A DNA stretch of 61,034 nucleotides, from positions 1 through 61,034 of the forward strand of contig JAJZGY010000009.1 in assembly GCA_021804785.1 (NCBI GenBank), in the 5' to 3' direction. Below, one piece after another: positions 1 through 10,454 of this stretch; the first letter of the stretch is position 1; every line of letters starts with the position of its first letter. The notes under the pieces are model-generated. The model was not told the origin of the DNA and ran no database searches. It was given only the letters and a program-made list of their open reading frames with translations. The DNA is from Pseudomonadota bacterium. GTDB lineage: Bacteria; Pseudomonadota; Alphaproteobacteria; Micropepsales; Micropepsaceae. Both the position numbers and the translations under genes were made by a program.

Positions 1-1
1 T

Positions 2-1027
2 TACTGGCTGAAGACTTTCCACGTCGACGGCTTGCGCGTCGATGCCGTGGCCTCGATGCTTTATCGCGACTATTCGCGTCAGGCCGGGCAATGGATTCCC
101 AATCGCTTTGGCGGGCGAGAAAATCTGGAAGCAATCGCGCTATTGCGACGGCTCAACCGAACCATAGCCGAAGAGGCACCGGGGGCCATTACCATCGCTG
201 AGGAGTCCACCGCCTGGCCAGGGGTCTCGGCGCCTATTGAGGGCGGTGGGCTCGGCTTCAGTTTCAAGTGGAACATGGGCTGGATGCACGATTCGCTGCT
301 GTATATGGGGAAGGAGCCGATCTACAGGCGCTGGCATCACAATGAGATGACGTTTTCGTTGCTCTATGCCTACAGTGAGCGATTTGTCCTGCCGCTGTCA
401 CATGATGAGGTTGTCCACGGCAAGGGGTCGCTTTTCGGACGCATGCCAGGTGATGTGTGGCAGAAGCGAGCCAATCTGCGCGCCTATTTTGCCTTTATGT
501 GGACCCACCCAGGAAAGAAGCTGCTTTTCATGGGAGGTGAACTTGGTCAGCCAAAAGAATGGAGCCATGATGGCGAGGTTCAGTGGGCGCTGCTCGAGGA
601 TCCTGGCGCGGCAGGCCTGCAGCGTCTGATTGGCGATCTCAATCGACTTTATGTTCGCCTGCCGCAGCTTCATGCCAGCGACTTTGATCCCTCCGGATTT
701 TCTTGGGTAGTCGGAGACGACGACACCAACAGTGTGTTTGCGTTCATACGGCGTTTCCGGGCGCTGCCGCCGCTCCTTGTCGTTGTCAACCTGACACCAC
801 TTGTGCAGCGCAAATATCGCTTGGGGGTTCCAAGCTCCGGATTTTGGCGCGAACTCCTCAATACTGACGGGGCGCAGTATGGGGGAAGTGATGTCGGTAA
901 TGAAGGAGGTGTAGACGCGCAAGCGGTGGCGAGCCATGGTTACAATCAGTCATTGGTTTTGACGCTACCGCCGCTCGCCGCTGTCATCATGGAGCTTGAG
1001 GTGGATCATCATGCGTCCTTGGCCTGA
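2..1027 (+). CDS. glgB: 1,4-alpha-glucan branching enzyme GlgB (5'-truncated by window edge)
   Basis: The frame is open from the left edge, so this is the C-terminal ~341 residues of a GH13 branching enzyme, which makes alpha-1,6 branches in glycogen. Catalytic motifs are visible: [12 protein letters not shown] with the nucleophile Asp, TIAEEST with the acid/base Glu, and [10 protein letters not shown] with the third catalytic Asp. A C-terminal beta domain follows, ending near [13 protein letters not shown] as in characterised GlgB proteins. The stop overlaps the start of glgX by 17 bases, so the two are probably one transcript and translationally coupled. The start and the N-terminal domain lie outside the window. 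Confidence 0.97.
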   Translation, partial: YWLKTFHVDGLRVDAVASMLYRDYSRQAGQWIPNRFGGRENLEAIALLRRLNRTIAEEAPGAITIAEESTAWPGVSAPIEGGGLGFSFKWNMGWMHDSLLYMGKEPIYRRWHHNEMTFSLLYAYSERFVLPLSHDEVVHGKGSLFGRMPGDVWQKRANLRAYFAFMWTHPGKKLLFMGGELGQPKEWSHDGEVQWALLEDPGAAGLQRLIGDLNRLYVRLPQLHASDFDPSGFSWVVGDDDTNSVFAFIRRFRALPPLLVVVNLTPLVQRKYRLGVPSSGFWRELLNTDGAQYGGSDVGNEGGVDAQAVASHGYNQSLVLTLPPLAAVIMELEVDHHASLA

Positions 1028-3110
1028 GCGTCTGGATCCCGGGTTGCCTTATCCGCTTGGAGCGACATGGGATGGAACTGGCGTGAACTTTGCCGTGTTC
1101 TCGGCCCATGCCGAACGCATGGAGGTGTGTCTCTTTGACGACGCCGGAAAGCGGGAAATTGCACGCTTTGCGCTGCCTGAGCATAGCGACGAAATCTGGC
1201 ATGGCTATCTGCCCAATGCCATGCCAGGTCTTGTCTATGGGTTGAGGGCCCATGGCCCATTTGATCCCGACAGAGGGCAGCGCTTTAATTCGAACAAGCT
1301 TCTGCTCGATCCCTATGCCAGAGCCTTTGCGGGCCATTTCCGCTGGACCGACGCGCTCTTTGGCCATCGTGTCCGCTCTGCACGGGGCGACTTGTCATTT
1401 GATCGGCGCGACAGCGCTCCTGCCATGCTGAAGGCAGTTGTCACGGAAGACAGATCGTTTCAGGATGAAGATTGCCGGCCCCGTATTCCCTGGTCCGATA
1501 CCGTCATTTACGAAGCGCATGTGCGCGGTCTCACGCGGCTGCTTGAGGTGGTTCCGGTGCGCGAACGCGGCACCTTTGCCGCACTGTGTCATCCTTACGT
1601 GATCGGGCATTTGCGCCGGTTGGGGGTGACCACGCTTGAGCTCATGCCGGTACATGCCATCCTGCAGGATCGCCATCTGCTGGAACGCAGGCTGTCGAAT
1701 TACTGGGGCTACAACACGCTCAGCTTCTTTGCGGTCGAGCCGCGTTATCTGGCCAGCGGCGTGGTGGATGAGATGCGCAGGGCAATCCGCCGTCTGCACA
1801 AGTCTGGTATCGAGGTCATCCTGGACGTCGTCTACAATCATACCTGCGAAGGCGATGAAACCGGACCGACCCTGAGCTGGCGTGGCCTTGATAACCAGAG
1901 CTATTATCGCCTCAGCGCGGATGACCGTCGCTATTACATCAACGATACCGGCACCGGAAACACCCTCAACCTATCTCACCCGCGGGTGGTGCAGATGGTG
2001 ATGGACAGTCTCCGCTACTGGGCGACTACGTTTCAGGTCGACGGTTTCCGCTTTGATCTGGGCATGACGCTGGGGCGCGAAGATACGGGTTATGATCCTG
2101 GCGCGGGCTTCTTTGATGCGCTGCGCCAGGATCCTCTGCTGTCGCGTCTGAAACTGATTACCGAGCCCTGGGATCTGGGGCTTGGCGGTTATCGTCTGGG
2201 GTATATGCCACCCGGCTTTGCCGAATGGAATGACAAATACCGTGAAACGCTGCGCCGTTACTGGCGCGGTGACGGCGGGCAGCGTGGCGAGCTGGCACGA
2301 AGGCTGTCGGGCTCCGCTGATATCTTCGGTCACGGTTCGCGCCGGCCCTGGGCAAGCGTCAACTTTATCACCGCCCATGACGGCATGACGCTGGAGGATC
2401 TGGTGTCCCATGAGGCACGGCATAACGAGGCGAACGGCGAAAATTCCGACGGACATGGCGAGACGCTGTCCGCAAACTGGGGACACGAAGGTCCCAGTGG
2501 CGCGGCGCGGATCATTGCCACCCGTGAGACCATCAAGCGGTCGCTTCTGGTCAGTCTCATGGCATCCCTGGGCACGCCGATGCTGCTGGCGGGGGACGAG
2601 TTTGGACGCACCCAGGCGGGCAATGACAATGCCTATTGTCAGGACAATGAGATCTCATGGCTTGACTGGTCGCAGGCGACAAGCGCGCGCGGAGAGGCCC
2701 TGATAGAATTTGTTAGCCGGCTGAGCGAAATCCGCAGAGCTTTTCCGGTGCTGCGTTCACCGCGCTTTCTGCATGGTCGCGACCTCATTGCACCGGGGAT
2801 AAGCGATATCGACTGGTTCGATGAGAAGGGCGGTTTTCTCACTGAGCAGGATTGGCATTATCCGGAAGGCCGGGCGCTGACGATGAGGCTCGCCGGACGG
2901 CGACGCAGCAGGGCAGATCTCATCGCACTCTGCATCAATGGCTCGGATACGTCGCTCACCTTTTGTCTGCCTGATCACTTGCCCTGGCGGGTGCTGATTG
3001 ATAGCGCCCAAACGCTCTCGCACCATGAACGTATCGTGCAAGGATTTGTGGTTCAGGCCGGCGCCGCTGTCATTCTGGCCGCCCACCTTGATCTTGCCCA
3101 CAAGGGCTGA
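1011..3110 (+). CDS. glgX: Glycogen debranching enzyme GlgX
   Basis: 699-residue GH13 isoamylase-type enzyme that removes alpha-1,6 branches from phosphorylase-limit glycogen. An N-terminal CBM48-like region ([21 protein letters not shown]) precedes the barrel. Barrel motifs are [16 protein letters not shown] (nucleophile Asp), LITEPWD (acid/base Glu) and FITAHDG (third Asp). I chose the ATG at 1011, which follows a GGAGCTTGAGG stretch; an in-frame TTG at 996 would add five residues. It overlaps glgB, so both glycogen-branching and debranching functions share an operon. Confidence 0.97.
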   Translation: MRPWPERLDPGLPYPLGATWDGTGVNFAVFSAHAERMEVCLFDDAGKREIARFALPEHSDEIWHGYLPNAMPGLVYGLRAHGPFDPDRGQRFNSNKLLLDPYARAFAGHFRWTDALFGHRVRSARGDLSFDRRDSAPAMLKAVVTEDRSFQDEDCRPRIPWSDTVIYEAHVRGLTRLLEVVPVRERGTFAALCHPYVIGHLRRLGVTTLELMPVHAILQDRHLLERRLSNYWGYNTLSFFAVEPRYLASGVVDEMRRAIRRLHKSGIEVILDVVYNHTCEGDETGPTLSWRGLDNQSYYRLSADDRRYYINDTGTGNTLNLSHPRVVQMVMDSLRYWATTFQVDGFRFDLGMTLGREDTGYDPGAGFFDALRQDPLLSRLKLITEPWDLGLGGYRLGYMPPGFAEWNDKYRETLRRYWRGDGGQRGELARRLSGSADIFGHGSRRPWASVNFITAHDGMTLEDLVSHEARHNEANGENSDGHGETLSANWGHEGPSGAARIIATRETIKRSLLVSLMASLGTPMLLAGDEFGRTQAGNDNAYCQDNEISWLDWSQATSARGEALIEFVSRLSEIRRAFPVLRSPRFLHGRDLIAPGISDIDWFDEKGGFLTEQDWHYPEGRALTMRLAGRRRSRADLIALCINGSDTSLTFCLPDHLPWRVLIDSAQTLSHHERIVQGFVVQAGAAVILAAHLDLAHKG

Positions 3111-3175
3111 GACGGAAGGTGTACGCTCAGGTTATGACGGCTCACGTTTTGCTCATCGGCGCACGCGACTTGGGT

Positions 3176-4114
3176 TTAGTGCGGCCGGTAGGTGCGCCCA
3201 AGACGATCCAGGATTTCTTCACATTCGCGCACGGTTTCGCTGATGATCTGCGCCACCGGCTTGATGGCGTCGATGCGCCCGGCAACCTGTCCGGTGAGCG
3301 GTATGGAAGCTTCCAGGTCGCCCCCGAAGTAAAGGTCGAGGACGTTGCGGAACTCGCCCATGATGTTCTCGGCAGGATCCTTTTCCAGCTCGCTTGTGCG
3401 GGCAGTGCGCAGCGCCCGCAGCGCCGGGCCCGGACCAAAGCGATTGAGGAACACGGTGTCGGTTTCTTCCGCCGAGACGATGGCCTTTTTCCAGTTTTCA
3501 TGCACCGGGGATTCTGCGGCCGAGACCATGCGTGTGCCCATCTGGATACCATCGGCGCCCAGCGCCAGGGCGGCGGCCATGCTGCGGCCATCGACCATGC
3601 CGCCAGCGGCAATCACCGGCTTGTCAGTCTTCGAGCAGACCAGTGGCAGAAGAACCATGGTGGCGACATCGCGCGGGTTCTTGAATCCACCGCCTTCACC
3701 TCCTTCGACCACCAGCCCGTCAACCCCAGCCTCGAGCGCGCGCAGCGCTGCCTTGAGTGAGGGAACGACGTGAAACACTGTCAGCCCCGCTTCTTTCAGC
3801 GCCGAACAGTAGCGTTTGGGGTCTCCGGCTGATGTGGTGACGAAACGCACGCCCTGATCAATGACGAAGGAGACGATGTCGGGATCGCGCACGAAGGCCT
3901 GCGCGATATTGACGCCAAACGGCTTGTCAGTGAGTTCGCGCATCTTCCTGACTTCTTCACGGACTTCATCAAGCCGGCCCGAGGAGGTTTCGATAATGCC
4001 CAGGCCTCCGGCATTGGAGACCGCCGAGGCCAGCTGGGAGCGTGCGATCCATCCCATGGGAGCCTGAACGATGGGGTGGGCGATACCAAGAAGTTCGGTC
4101 AGGCGATTTTGCAT
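3176..4114 (-). CDS. Nitronate monooxygenase-like FMN flavoprotein (NPD/FabK-like fold)
   Basis: 312-residue TIM-barrel flavoprotein of the 2-nitropropane dioxygenase family. Visible family segments are the N-terminal PIVQAPMGWIA with the Ala/Gly-rich NAGGLGIIETS, GVNIAQ, and the FMN-phosphate loop VIAAGGMVDG followed by GADGIQMGTRM. At the position where class I enzymes and FabK carry the catalytic His in a GGH motif, this protein reads EGGEGGGFKNP, so the His is Phe. It may therefore belong to a divergent subfamily with another substrate. A GTG at 4120 would add two residues. It is transcribed leftward, away from the Mla operon stop, with about 244 bases between. Confidence 0.8.
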   Translation of the reverse strand: MQNRLTELLGIAHPIVQAPMGWIARSQLASAVSNAGGLGIIETSSGRLDEVREEVRKMRELTDKPFGVNIAQAFVRDPDIVSFVIDQGVRFVTTSAGDPKRYCSALKEAGLTVFHVVPSLKAALRALEAGVDGLVVEGGEGGGFKNPRDVATMVLLPLVCSKTDKPVIAAGGMVDGRSMAAALALGADGIQMGTRMVSAAESPVHENWKKAIVSAEETDTVFLNRFGPGPALRALRTARTSELEKDPAENIMGEFRNVLDLYFGGDLEASIPLTGQVAGRIDAIKPVAQIISETVRECEEILDRLGRTYRPH

Positions 4115-4358
4115 GAGCACGCGTCTCTAGTTGTGGTTCAGCACCCAGTCTAGGCATGTGTCAGGAGCTTTCAACTGGCTCGCGGCGACCAGACCATCCC
4201 GCCGTACCAGAAGCGGGATTTCGCACAGGGTTGACGCGAGGGCAACTGGTCTGACGTGGATACCACCGAAAGGCAGGCGGGTAGACAAGGAGCCAGGTGC
4301 AGGCAAGGGAGGCGATGAACCCCACGCCTGCCGGATCAGACCTTCTGCGCTTGTGCAG

Positions 4359-4976
4359 CTAGGGTTGTGGGGCTGCGAGTGTCCAGACAACCAGCTTTTC
4401 TATCGCCTGTGCGGTGGCGAGGTCGAAAGCCGAGACCGCCGCGGCAATGGAGTTTGCCTGTGCCGCTACCTGCGTACGGATGCGTGTGGTTGCCACCACC
4501 TTGCGGTCGCTGAGACGGATCAGCCGTGCGGCCATGCCAACTTCGGCGACAGGGGCGCCGTCCGGGTTCGGGTAATTGGCCTCGAAGCGGCGCAGGTCAA
4601 GCTGCAAAAGATAATCGGCATGCAGCCCGCTTTGGGTCCTTGCCACGGACGTGATCCTGCCGCTGTTCTCAAAACCTTCCACCACGAGGCGCTGCAGGAG
4701 CCCGGGGGTGCGATCCTGCCATGCGGCATCGGCATAAAAATCGAGCGTATCAGCAGAGCGCTGGATAGCGACGCGCCGCGAGGCGAGGCTCAAGGGAGCG
4801 CTGGGAACGCTGATGGCAAGCGCCCAGGACACCTTCTGTGCTGCAACGCTGCCTAGTCGCGGTCGCAAGAGGTAGATCTGCGGGGGTGCTGGTTCGTCGA
4901 TGAAGCTTTGTGCGGTGCAGCCGCAAAGCAGACCGAGCGCAAGGACAGAGACGAGGTTCCGAAGGATTTTTGTCAT
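4359..4976 (-). CDS. ABC-type transport auxiliary lipoprotein (PqiC/Mla-associated type)
   Basis: 205 residues with a lipoprotein signal peptide: a hydrophobic stretch ending in the lipobox LCGC, with lipidation expected at Cys20. The mature part matches the ABC-transport auxiliary component family (DUF330/PqiC-like) in size and in its IYLLRP start and conserved LQLDLRRFEA segment. It is the last gene of the leftward Mla-type operon and overlaps mlaD by four bases (ATGA). Its likely role is in the outer-membrane or periplasmic end of the phospholipid transport path. The exact partner role is inferred from context. Confidence 0.82.
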   Translation of the reverse strand: MTKILRNLVSVLALGLLCGCTAQSFIDEPAPPQIYLLRPRLGSVAAQKVSWALAISVPSAPLSLASRRVAIQRSADTLDFYADAAWQDRTPGLLQRLVVEGFENSGRITSVARTQSGLHADYLLQLDLRRFEANYPNPDGAPVAEVGMAARLIRLSDRKVVATTRIRTQVAAQANSIAAAVSAFDLATAQAIEKLVVWTLAAPQP

Positions 4977-5842
4977 TGCGGTGAATATCCCTTGCGGCGA
5001 TTGCCGAAGATCAGGCTGGAGGGATCATCCTGCAGTCTGTCGGCCAAATGGTTGAGGCTGGCAACCGCGCTGCGGGTCTGGGCGAGCAGTTCGTCAAGCT
5101 CCTGACTGGTGTTGCCATCGACCATGCGGTTGGCATTTTGTGACAGCTGGCGGATTGCCACCACGGCCTTGTCGGCATTTTCGAGCGTCACCTGCAGCGT
5201 CTTGAGATTTTGATTAAGACGGCTTGAGGCGTTTTGGACATTGTCGATGGTGCCTTCAAGGGCGGAGCTCCGGGTGGCGAGCGCAGACGACAGCACGTCG
5301 GTATTGTGAAGGATGTGGCTCAATGCCGTGCGGTTCTTTTGATCGAGCACGCTTTCCAGGGAGTCGCTGATACGATTGAGTTTGGCGATCAGTCCAGGAG
5401 CGCTGTTGGCCAGTTCCTGCAGGGTGGATGGTTTGGACGGGATCACCGGGTATTCATTTTCGGGACCTGCGGTCAATATCGGAGAGTCCTTTGTGCCGCC
5501 CTCGATTTCCACATAGGCGCCTCCTGTCAGGCCCATGGTGGCGATGGTTGCCACCGAATCGGCATGCAGGCGCAAGGTCGGGACCACCTCCAGAAAAGCG
5601 ATAACCTGTTTGGGATTTTGGGGGTCAAATTTGAGCGCCGTGACGCGCCCCACATCGATGCCATTGTAGCGAACGGGGGTCCCGTTACCCAATCCGGTAA
5701 CGGAGCCGCTGAAAAAGATCTCGTAGTATGCGCCGCGCTCGCTGTACTGGGTTCCTGCGAGCCACAAAGCCGCGATGATCAGGCCCAAGAAGCCCGACAG
5801 AACGAAGGCGCCTACGGCGACGTAATTGGCTTTTGTTTCCAT
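4973..5842 (-). CDS. mlaD: MlaD-family MCE domain protein
   Basis: 289 residues. One N-terminal membrane helix (about residues 8-28) is followed by an MCE/MlaD domain with the typical phrases GSVTGLGNGTPVRYNGIDVG and TIATMGLTGGAYVEI. A long helical region follows (about 140-275) rich in Leu, Asn, Gln and Ser. The MCE ring is the substrate-binding part of Mla-type lipid transporters. It lies two bases after mlaF and overlaps the lipoprotein gene, which indicates tight co-translation. Confidence 0.93.
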   Translation of the reverse strand: METKANYVAVGAFVLSGFLGLIIAALWLAGTQYSERGAYYEIFFSGSVTGLGNGTPVRYNGIDVGRVTALKFDPQNPKQVIAFLEVVPTLRLHADSVATIATMGLTGGAYVEIEGGTKDSPILTAGPENEYPVIPSKPSTLQELANSAPGLIAKLNRISDSLESVLDQKNRTALSHILHNTDVLSSALATRSSALEGTIDNVQNASSRLNQNLKTLQVTLENADKAVVAIRQLSQNANRMVDGNTSQELDELLAQTRSAVASLNHLADRLQDDPSSLIFGNRRKGYSPQ

Positions 5843-5844
5843 CT

Positions 5845-6624
5845 TCAGCCCTCAGCCAGCGCGGCCCGTCCGCGTACCCCAGAAAAATACTCCTGGATCC
5901 AGGGGTTCGGATCCTTGATCAGGCTCTCGATGGTTCCGGTCCGGATCGACCTGTTAAGGAGCACGGCGATGCGATCTGAGGTTGCGCGTAGGGTATCGAT
6001 GTCATGGGTGACCAGAAACACCGTCAGACCGAGACCTTTCTGCAAGCCGAGGATCAGTTCGTCAAAATGTGTCGCCGAGATGGGGTCGAGCCCTGCGGTT
6101 GGTTCATCGAGAAAGAGAAGCTCGGGATCGAGCGCAAGGGCCCGTGCCAGGCCGGCTCGCTTGCGCATGCCGCCGGATAGTTCGGAGGGAAATTTTCCGG
6201 CCGTTTCCGGCGGCAGGCCCACGAGGCTGATCTTCAACGCGGCGATCTCATCCATCAGTTGCTGGCTCATGCTGGTATAGCGGCGAAGTGGTACCTGAAT
6301 ATTCTGCGCCACGGTCTGGGCGCTGAACAGGGCGCCATCCTGGAATAGCACGCCCCAGCGCAGTTGGGCGGAAAGGCGCGTGCGCGCTGAAGCATGGGCG
6401 ATATTATGACCAAAGACTTCGATGGTTCCGGCTTTGGGCGTGGTGAGGCCGACAATGGAGCGCAGCAGCACGGATTTTCCCGTGCCCGAGCCGCCAACGA
6501 CGGCCAGGATCTCGCCGCGATAGAGGTCGAGATCGAGATGATCATGAACCACATTGTCGGCAAAGGCGTTGACGAGGCCGCGTATGCGTACCACGACATC
6601 CCTTTGTGTCATCGCGTCCGTCAT
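5845..6624 (-). CDS. mlaF: MlaF-family ABC transporter ATP-binding protein
   Basis: 259-residue cytoplasmic ATPase of the MCE/Mla transporter. Walker A is GGSGTGKS, the signature is LSGGMRKRAGLARAL, Walker B is LLFLDEPTAGLDP and the switch His is in LVTHD. The SGGMRKR form of the signature is typical of MlaF/Ttg2A proteins. It starts three bases after the permease stop, so the permease, ATPase, MCE protein and lipoprotein are one unit. Confidence 0.95.
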   Translation of the reverse strand: MTDAMTQRDVVVRIRGLVNAFADNVVHDHLDLDLYRGEILAVVGGSGTGKSVLLRSIVGLTTPKAGTIEVFGHNIAHASARTRLSAQLRWGVLFQDGALFSAQTVAQNIQVPLRRYTSMSQQLMDEIAALKISLVGLPPETAGKFPSELSGGMRKRAGLARALALDPELLFLDEPTAGLDPISATHFDELILGLQKGLGLTVFLVTHDIDTLRATSDRIAVLLNRSIRTGTIESLIKDPNPWIQEYFSGVRGRAALAEG

Positions 6625-6627
6625 GGC

Positions 6628-7830
6628 TCAGAACCTGAGCACGGAAAAGAGGATTGAAAAGCCGGCATCGAAGACGATGACGAGGAAGATTGACTCCACG
6701 ACGGAGCGGGTGGTCAGCCTGCCCACGCTTTCCGCGTTACGCTCAACCCGCAGACCCTCAAAGCAGCCAACCAGGCCAATGATCGCGGCAAATACCGGGG
6801 CCTTGATAAGGCCCACCATGAGCGTGCTGAGGGAGACAGCCGACTGCAGCTGTGTCAGGAAGGCTGGAAAGGTCAGCCCGAGATCGCTATAGGTCATGAT
6901 GTAACCGCCGAAAAGGCCCATCACGTCCGCGTAGAGAGTTAGCAGAGGCAGGACGATCATGAGGGCGAGGACGCGGGGCAGAACCAGCAATTCGACGAGG
7001 TTCAGACCCATGGTCTGCATGGCATCGATTTCGTCATTCACGCGCATGGTGCCGATTTGTGCAGTGAAGGCTGAACCCGAGCGTCCGGCGACGATGATCG
7101 CTGCGATCAGCCCGCCGATTTCGCGTAGCACGGCAACGCCCAGAAGGTTGACGGTGTAGATCTCGGCGCCAAAGCGTTTGAGCTGCCCTGCGCCCTGGTA
7201 GGCGATGACGATGCCCAACAGGAAGGCGAGCAGGCCGAGTATCGGTAATGCGGTCAGACCACAATCTTCGATCTGGGTGGCGAGCGCGGGCCAGGGGAGC
7301 ACGCGCTGGGGCTGGAGGATCGCTTCTGTGGTCTCAATGCTGATCTGGCCCAGAAAGCCTACGATCTGATAACCCTGAGCGAGTATACGCATGGTTTCGC
7401 AGCCGACACGGTCTAGCAATACATGCAGCCATGATCCTGTGCGCTGTGACGGAGCCGCGCCAAAGTCGAGGCCGTCCCGAACCTTGCCGATGAGGTCTGC
7501 ATAGTGTGGTGGCACCAGCAGCTCCGGTTGTGGCAGACCCTCTTGTTCGAGCGCCCTTTGGGTACGCAAGAGCAGCCAGCTCCCCGCCGTATCAAGATGG
7601 GTAATCTGGCGGGCATCGATGGTTGCGCTGCGCGCGGCTGCGGCACTGAGATCCCGCAGCCGCACGTCAAGTTCTGCAACCTCGCTGATCACCCAGTCGC
7701 CACCGGCCGCGACGTGCAGGGCCGGGCCGTGTTCGATCGCAAGGGTCGCAGGCACCTTGGCGCGCGTGAGCAGGAGTTTGTGTGTCAATCCGGACCCTGG
7801 CGTGTTGATCGGGGCATAGATAGCAAACAT
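6628..7830 (-). CDS. mlaE: MlaE-family lipid ABC permease with N-terminal STAS domain
   Basis: About 400 residues. The first ~120 residues form a STAS-like domain (LDVRLRDLSAAAARSATIDAR, HLDTAGSWLLLRT), the domain that in enterobacteria is the separate protein MlaB. The rest is an MlaE permease with about five membrane helices and the conserved IGTMRVNDEIDAMQTMG segment. The fusion replaces a separate mlaB. The ATG at 7830 is preferred over an in-frame TTG at 7839. It is the first gene of the leftward operon. Confidence 0.93.
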   Translation of the reverse strand: MFAIYAPINTPGSGLTHKLLLTRAKVPATLAIEHGPALHVAAGGDWVISEVAELDVRLRDLSAAAARSATIDARQITHLDTAGSWLLLRTQRALEQEGLPQPELLVPPHYADLIGKVRDGLDFGAAPSQRTGSWLHVLLDRVGCETMRILAQGYQIVGFLGQISIETTEAILQPQRVLPWPALATQIEDCGLTALPILGLLAFLLGIVIAYQGAGQLKRFGAEIYTVNLLGVAVLREIGGLIAAIIVAGRSGSAFTAQIGTMRVNDEIDAMQTMGLNLVELLVLPRVLALMIVLPLLTLYADVMGLFGGYIMTYSDLGLTFPAFLTQLQSAVSLSTLMVGLIKAPVFAAIIGLVGCFEGLRVERNAESVGRLTTRSVVESIFLVIVFDAGFSILFSVLRF

Positions 7831-7849
7831 GCGCCACAATAGGCAGTCT

Positions 7850-9211
7850 TTACGACAGTAGCCTCGAGAGAATCTTTCGGTAGCGCGCGACGATGCACGG
7901 GCGCGCCACGTGCTGGCCCCCGGTCACGACCTTGCGGCCGCCGCGCCAGACCTCACATATGGCACTGGGACGGCTCGCATAAATCCAGCTGTCGAGAATA
8001 CTGTCGTTGCGGCGGGAGAGGAGGGCGACGGCATCGCTATCGAGGGTCACAATGTCGGCGCACGCTCCGATCCTGAGCCCCTCCGAAGTGACGCCGAGGG
8101 CCTGGGCCCCACCCTGGTGGGCTTTGGTAAAGAGCGTGCGCCCGCTGGAGCTGCCATGTGCCAAGGGATTGCGCCGACGAAGGATCAGACGCTGCGCGTA
8201 GTCAATGCCGCGCAGCTCACTCGGCGCGTCGATGGTGATGTTGGAATCCGTGCCAATACCGAACCGCCCGCCCGCGCGCAGATAATCGCCTGCCGGAAAT
8301 ATTCCGTCGCCGAGATTGGCTTCGGTCTGCGGGCACAGACCGGCGACAGCTGTACTTTTGGCGAATCTTAGGGTCTCTGTGGTGGTCATATGGGTGGCAT
8401 GTACAAGACACCAGCGCGCATCAATGGTGGTGTGGTCGAGGAGCCAGCTGACCGGTGGTGCACCATACTGGGCAATGCAGGCCTCAACTTCGCGGCGTTG
8501 CTCTGCGGCATGGATATGCATGGGTCCCTCGGGACACAGTGCCTCTAGCCGGGAAAGTTCTTCGGGGGTGACGGCGCGCAGCGAGTGCGGTGCGATGCCG
8601 ATATTGGCGTCGCTGAGTCGGCTGATGATGCCGCGACTCTGGGTGACAAGCTCAGCAAATCCATCCAGTGTATTGATGAAGCGCCGCTGACCTGGCGCAG
8701 GCGCTGCTCCACCAAAGTCGGAGTGGGCATAAAAACAGCAGAGCAGTGTCAGCGCGATGCCGCTTTCTTCGGCTGCGGCCGCGATGGCTTCCGTCATTTC
8801 GGCACGATGATCATAAAAGCTGCCGTCTGGTCCGTGATGTAGATAATGAAACTCACCAACCCGCGTGAAGCCGCTTTCGAGCATTTCGATATAGGCGAGA
8901 GCCGCAATGGCCTGAACGTCCGCTGGCGTCAGGCGGGCAAGAAAGCGATACATGAGCTCTCGCCAGCTCCAGAAATCATCGCCGTCCGGACCAGCTTGCT
9001 CGGTGAGTCCCGCCAAAGCGCGCTGAAAGGCGTGACTGTGCAGATTGCACAGGCCGGGCAATGCGATGCCGTGCTGGGGCTCACCTGGCCCGCGCGGGAC
9101 CGCCCGCGCGACCGCTGTGATGCGCCCATCGAAAAGTTCCAGGCGAACATGTTCGGCCCAGCCTTCCGGCAGAAGCGCCTGTTCAAACCACAAGGAGATT
9201 GGCTCGGCCAT
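7850..9211 (-). CDS. hutF: Formimidoylglutamate deiminase HutF
   Basis: 453-residue amidohydrolase that converts N-formimidoyl-L-glutamate to N-formyl-L-glutamate and ammonia in histidine degradation. Metal-binding motifs are [24 protein letters not shown] and GTDSNI, and the N-terminal [12 protein letters not shown] is typical of HutF. The ATG at 9211 gives the family's usual N-terminus; the frame stays open upstream but that part is not HutF-like. The start codon shares two bases with the opposite-strand hutI start, so its promoter must lie inside hutI. hutG, encoded just beyond hutI, takes its product. Confidence 0.93.
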   Translation of the reverse strand: MAEPISLWFEQALLPEGWAEHVRLELFDGRITAVARAVPRGPGEPQHGIALPGLCNLHSHAFQRALAGLTEQAGPDGDDFWSWRELMYRFLARLTPADVQAIAALAYIEMLESGFTRVGEFHYLHHGPDGSFYDHRAEMTEAIAAAAEESGIALTLLCCFYAHSDFGGAAPAPGQRRFINTLDGFAELVTQSRGIISRLSDANIGIAPHSLRAVTPEELSRLEALCPEGPMHIHAAEQRREVEACIAQYGAPPVSWLLDHTTIDARWCLVHATHMTTTETLRFAKSTAVAGLCPQTEANLGDGIFPAGDYLRAGGRFGIGTDSNITIDAPSELRGIDYAQRLILRRRNPLAHGSSSGRTLFTKAHQGGAQALGVTSEGLRIGACADIVTLDSDAVALLSRRNDSILDSWIYASRPSAICEVWRGGRKVVTGGQHVARPCIVARYRKILSRLLS

Positions 9212-10454
9212 GGACAAACCCGCACGCCTCGGCCTATCCCTAGACATGTTTGCTGCCAACGCCAAGCGTCGCCTCTGGTGCAATGCCCAGCTCGCAACCA
9301 TGTCGGGCCACGGGCTTGGCCGCGTCCAGGATGGTGTGGTGGCCTGTACGGGGGGGCGCATCGTCTATGCAGGCGCCAGTCACGGCCTTGCAAATTTCAA
9401 TGCCGAGGAGCGCATCGACTGCGGCGGCAGGCTGATCACCCCGGGGCTGATCGACTGCCACACCCATCTCGTCTACGCGGGCAATCGCGCGCAGGAGTTC
9501 GAGTTACGTCTCAAGGGGGCGAGTTATGAGGAGATCGCCAGGGCGGGTGGCGGCATTGCCGCCACTGTCGAGGCAACGCGGAGTGCGAGCGAGGATGAGC
9601 TGATCGCTCAGGCATTGCCGCGGCTCGACGCGCTGCTCGCCGAAGGGGTCACGACCATCGAGATCAAATCGGGCTATGGACTTTCCTTTGCCGAGGAAAC
9701 CAAGATGTTGCGGGCGGCCCGCAGACTGATGCAGCAGCGGGACGTGCGGGTCAGAACGAGCTTTCTCGGAGCCCATATGGTGGCGCCGGAATTCACCTCG
9801 GACCGCGCGGGCTATGTAGCAGAGCTTTGCGCGATGCTGCCTCGCCTTGAAGGCCTTGCCGATGCCGTTGACGGCTTCTGCGAGACCATTGCCTTCACGC
9901 CGCAGGAAATCGCAATGGTGTTCTGCGCGGCTGCTTCAGCAGGATTGCCGGTGCGGCTTCATGCCGATCAACTTTCTGATGGTGGCGGGGCCGCGCTGGC
10001 TGCCCGCTTCCGGGCGCTCTCGGCGGATCATCTTGAGTTTGCCTCGGAGGCCGGGCTTGAGGCGATGGCTCGCAGCGGCACTGTCGCCGTGCTATTGCCA
10101 GGCGCCTATTATTTCCTGCGTGAAACCCATCCGCCTTGCATCGCCGCCATGCGGCGGGCGGGTACCCCAATTGCCATCGCAAGCGACAGCAATCCCGGAA
10201 CCTCGCCACTGACCTCATTGCTCCTCACCCTCAACATGGGTGCCACCTTGTTTCGGTTGCAGGTGGAGGAATGTCTGCGCGGCGTCACCTGTGAGGCGGC
10301 CCGCGCGCTCGGTCTTGCCGCGGAGCTTGGCACGCTGGAAGCTGGTAAGATCTGTGATCTGGCGATCTGGAATGTGCGGGAACCTGCTGAGCTCGTCTAC
10401 CGGATGGGTTTTAATCCGCTTTATCAGCGTATCAGGGACGGCCATGACTGCTGA
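9210..10454 (+). CDS. hutI: Imidazolonepropionase HutI
   Basis: 414-residue metal-dependent amidohydrolase that opens 4-imidazolone-5-propionate to formimidoylglutamate. Visible motifs are [11 protein letters not shown], the substrate loop [26 protein letters not shown] and [10 protein letters not shown]. The ATG at 9210 has an AGGAG 12 bases upstream; the ATG at 9246 would give a more typical N-terminus ([18 protein letters not shown]). Both candidate starts fall on CATG sites that are also candidate hutF starts on the other strand. It overlaps hutG by 11 bases. Confidence 0.95.
   Translation: MDKPARLGLSLDMFAANAKRRLWCNAQLATMSGHGLGRVQDGVVACTGGRIVYAGASHGLANFNAEERIDCGGRLITPGLIDCHTHLVYAGNRAQEFELRLKGASYEEIARAGGGIAATVEATRSASEDELIAQALPRLDALLAEGVTTIEIKSGYGLSFAEETKMLRAARRLMQQRDVRVRTSFLGAHMVAPEFTSDRAGYVAELCAMLPRLEGLADAVDGFCETIAFTPQEIAMVFCAAASAGLPVRLHADQLSDGGGAALAARFRALSADHLEFASEAGLEAMARSGTVAVLLPGAYYFLRETHPPCIAAMRRAGTPIAIASDSNPGTSPLTSLLLTLNMGATLFRLQVEECLRGVTCEAARALGLAAELGTLEAGKICDLAIWNVREPAELVYRMGFNPLYQRIRDGHDC

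Noticed and set aside
4127..4390. 87-codon minus-strand frame between the nitronate monooxygenase and lipoprotein genes
   Set aside because: It overlaps the end of the lipoprotein gene, has no ribosome site and no family resemblance.
9212..9361. N-terminal extension of hutF by 50 codons
   Set aside because: The added residues are not HutF-like and are antisense to the conserved N-terminus of hutI.
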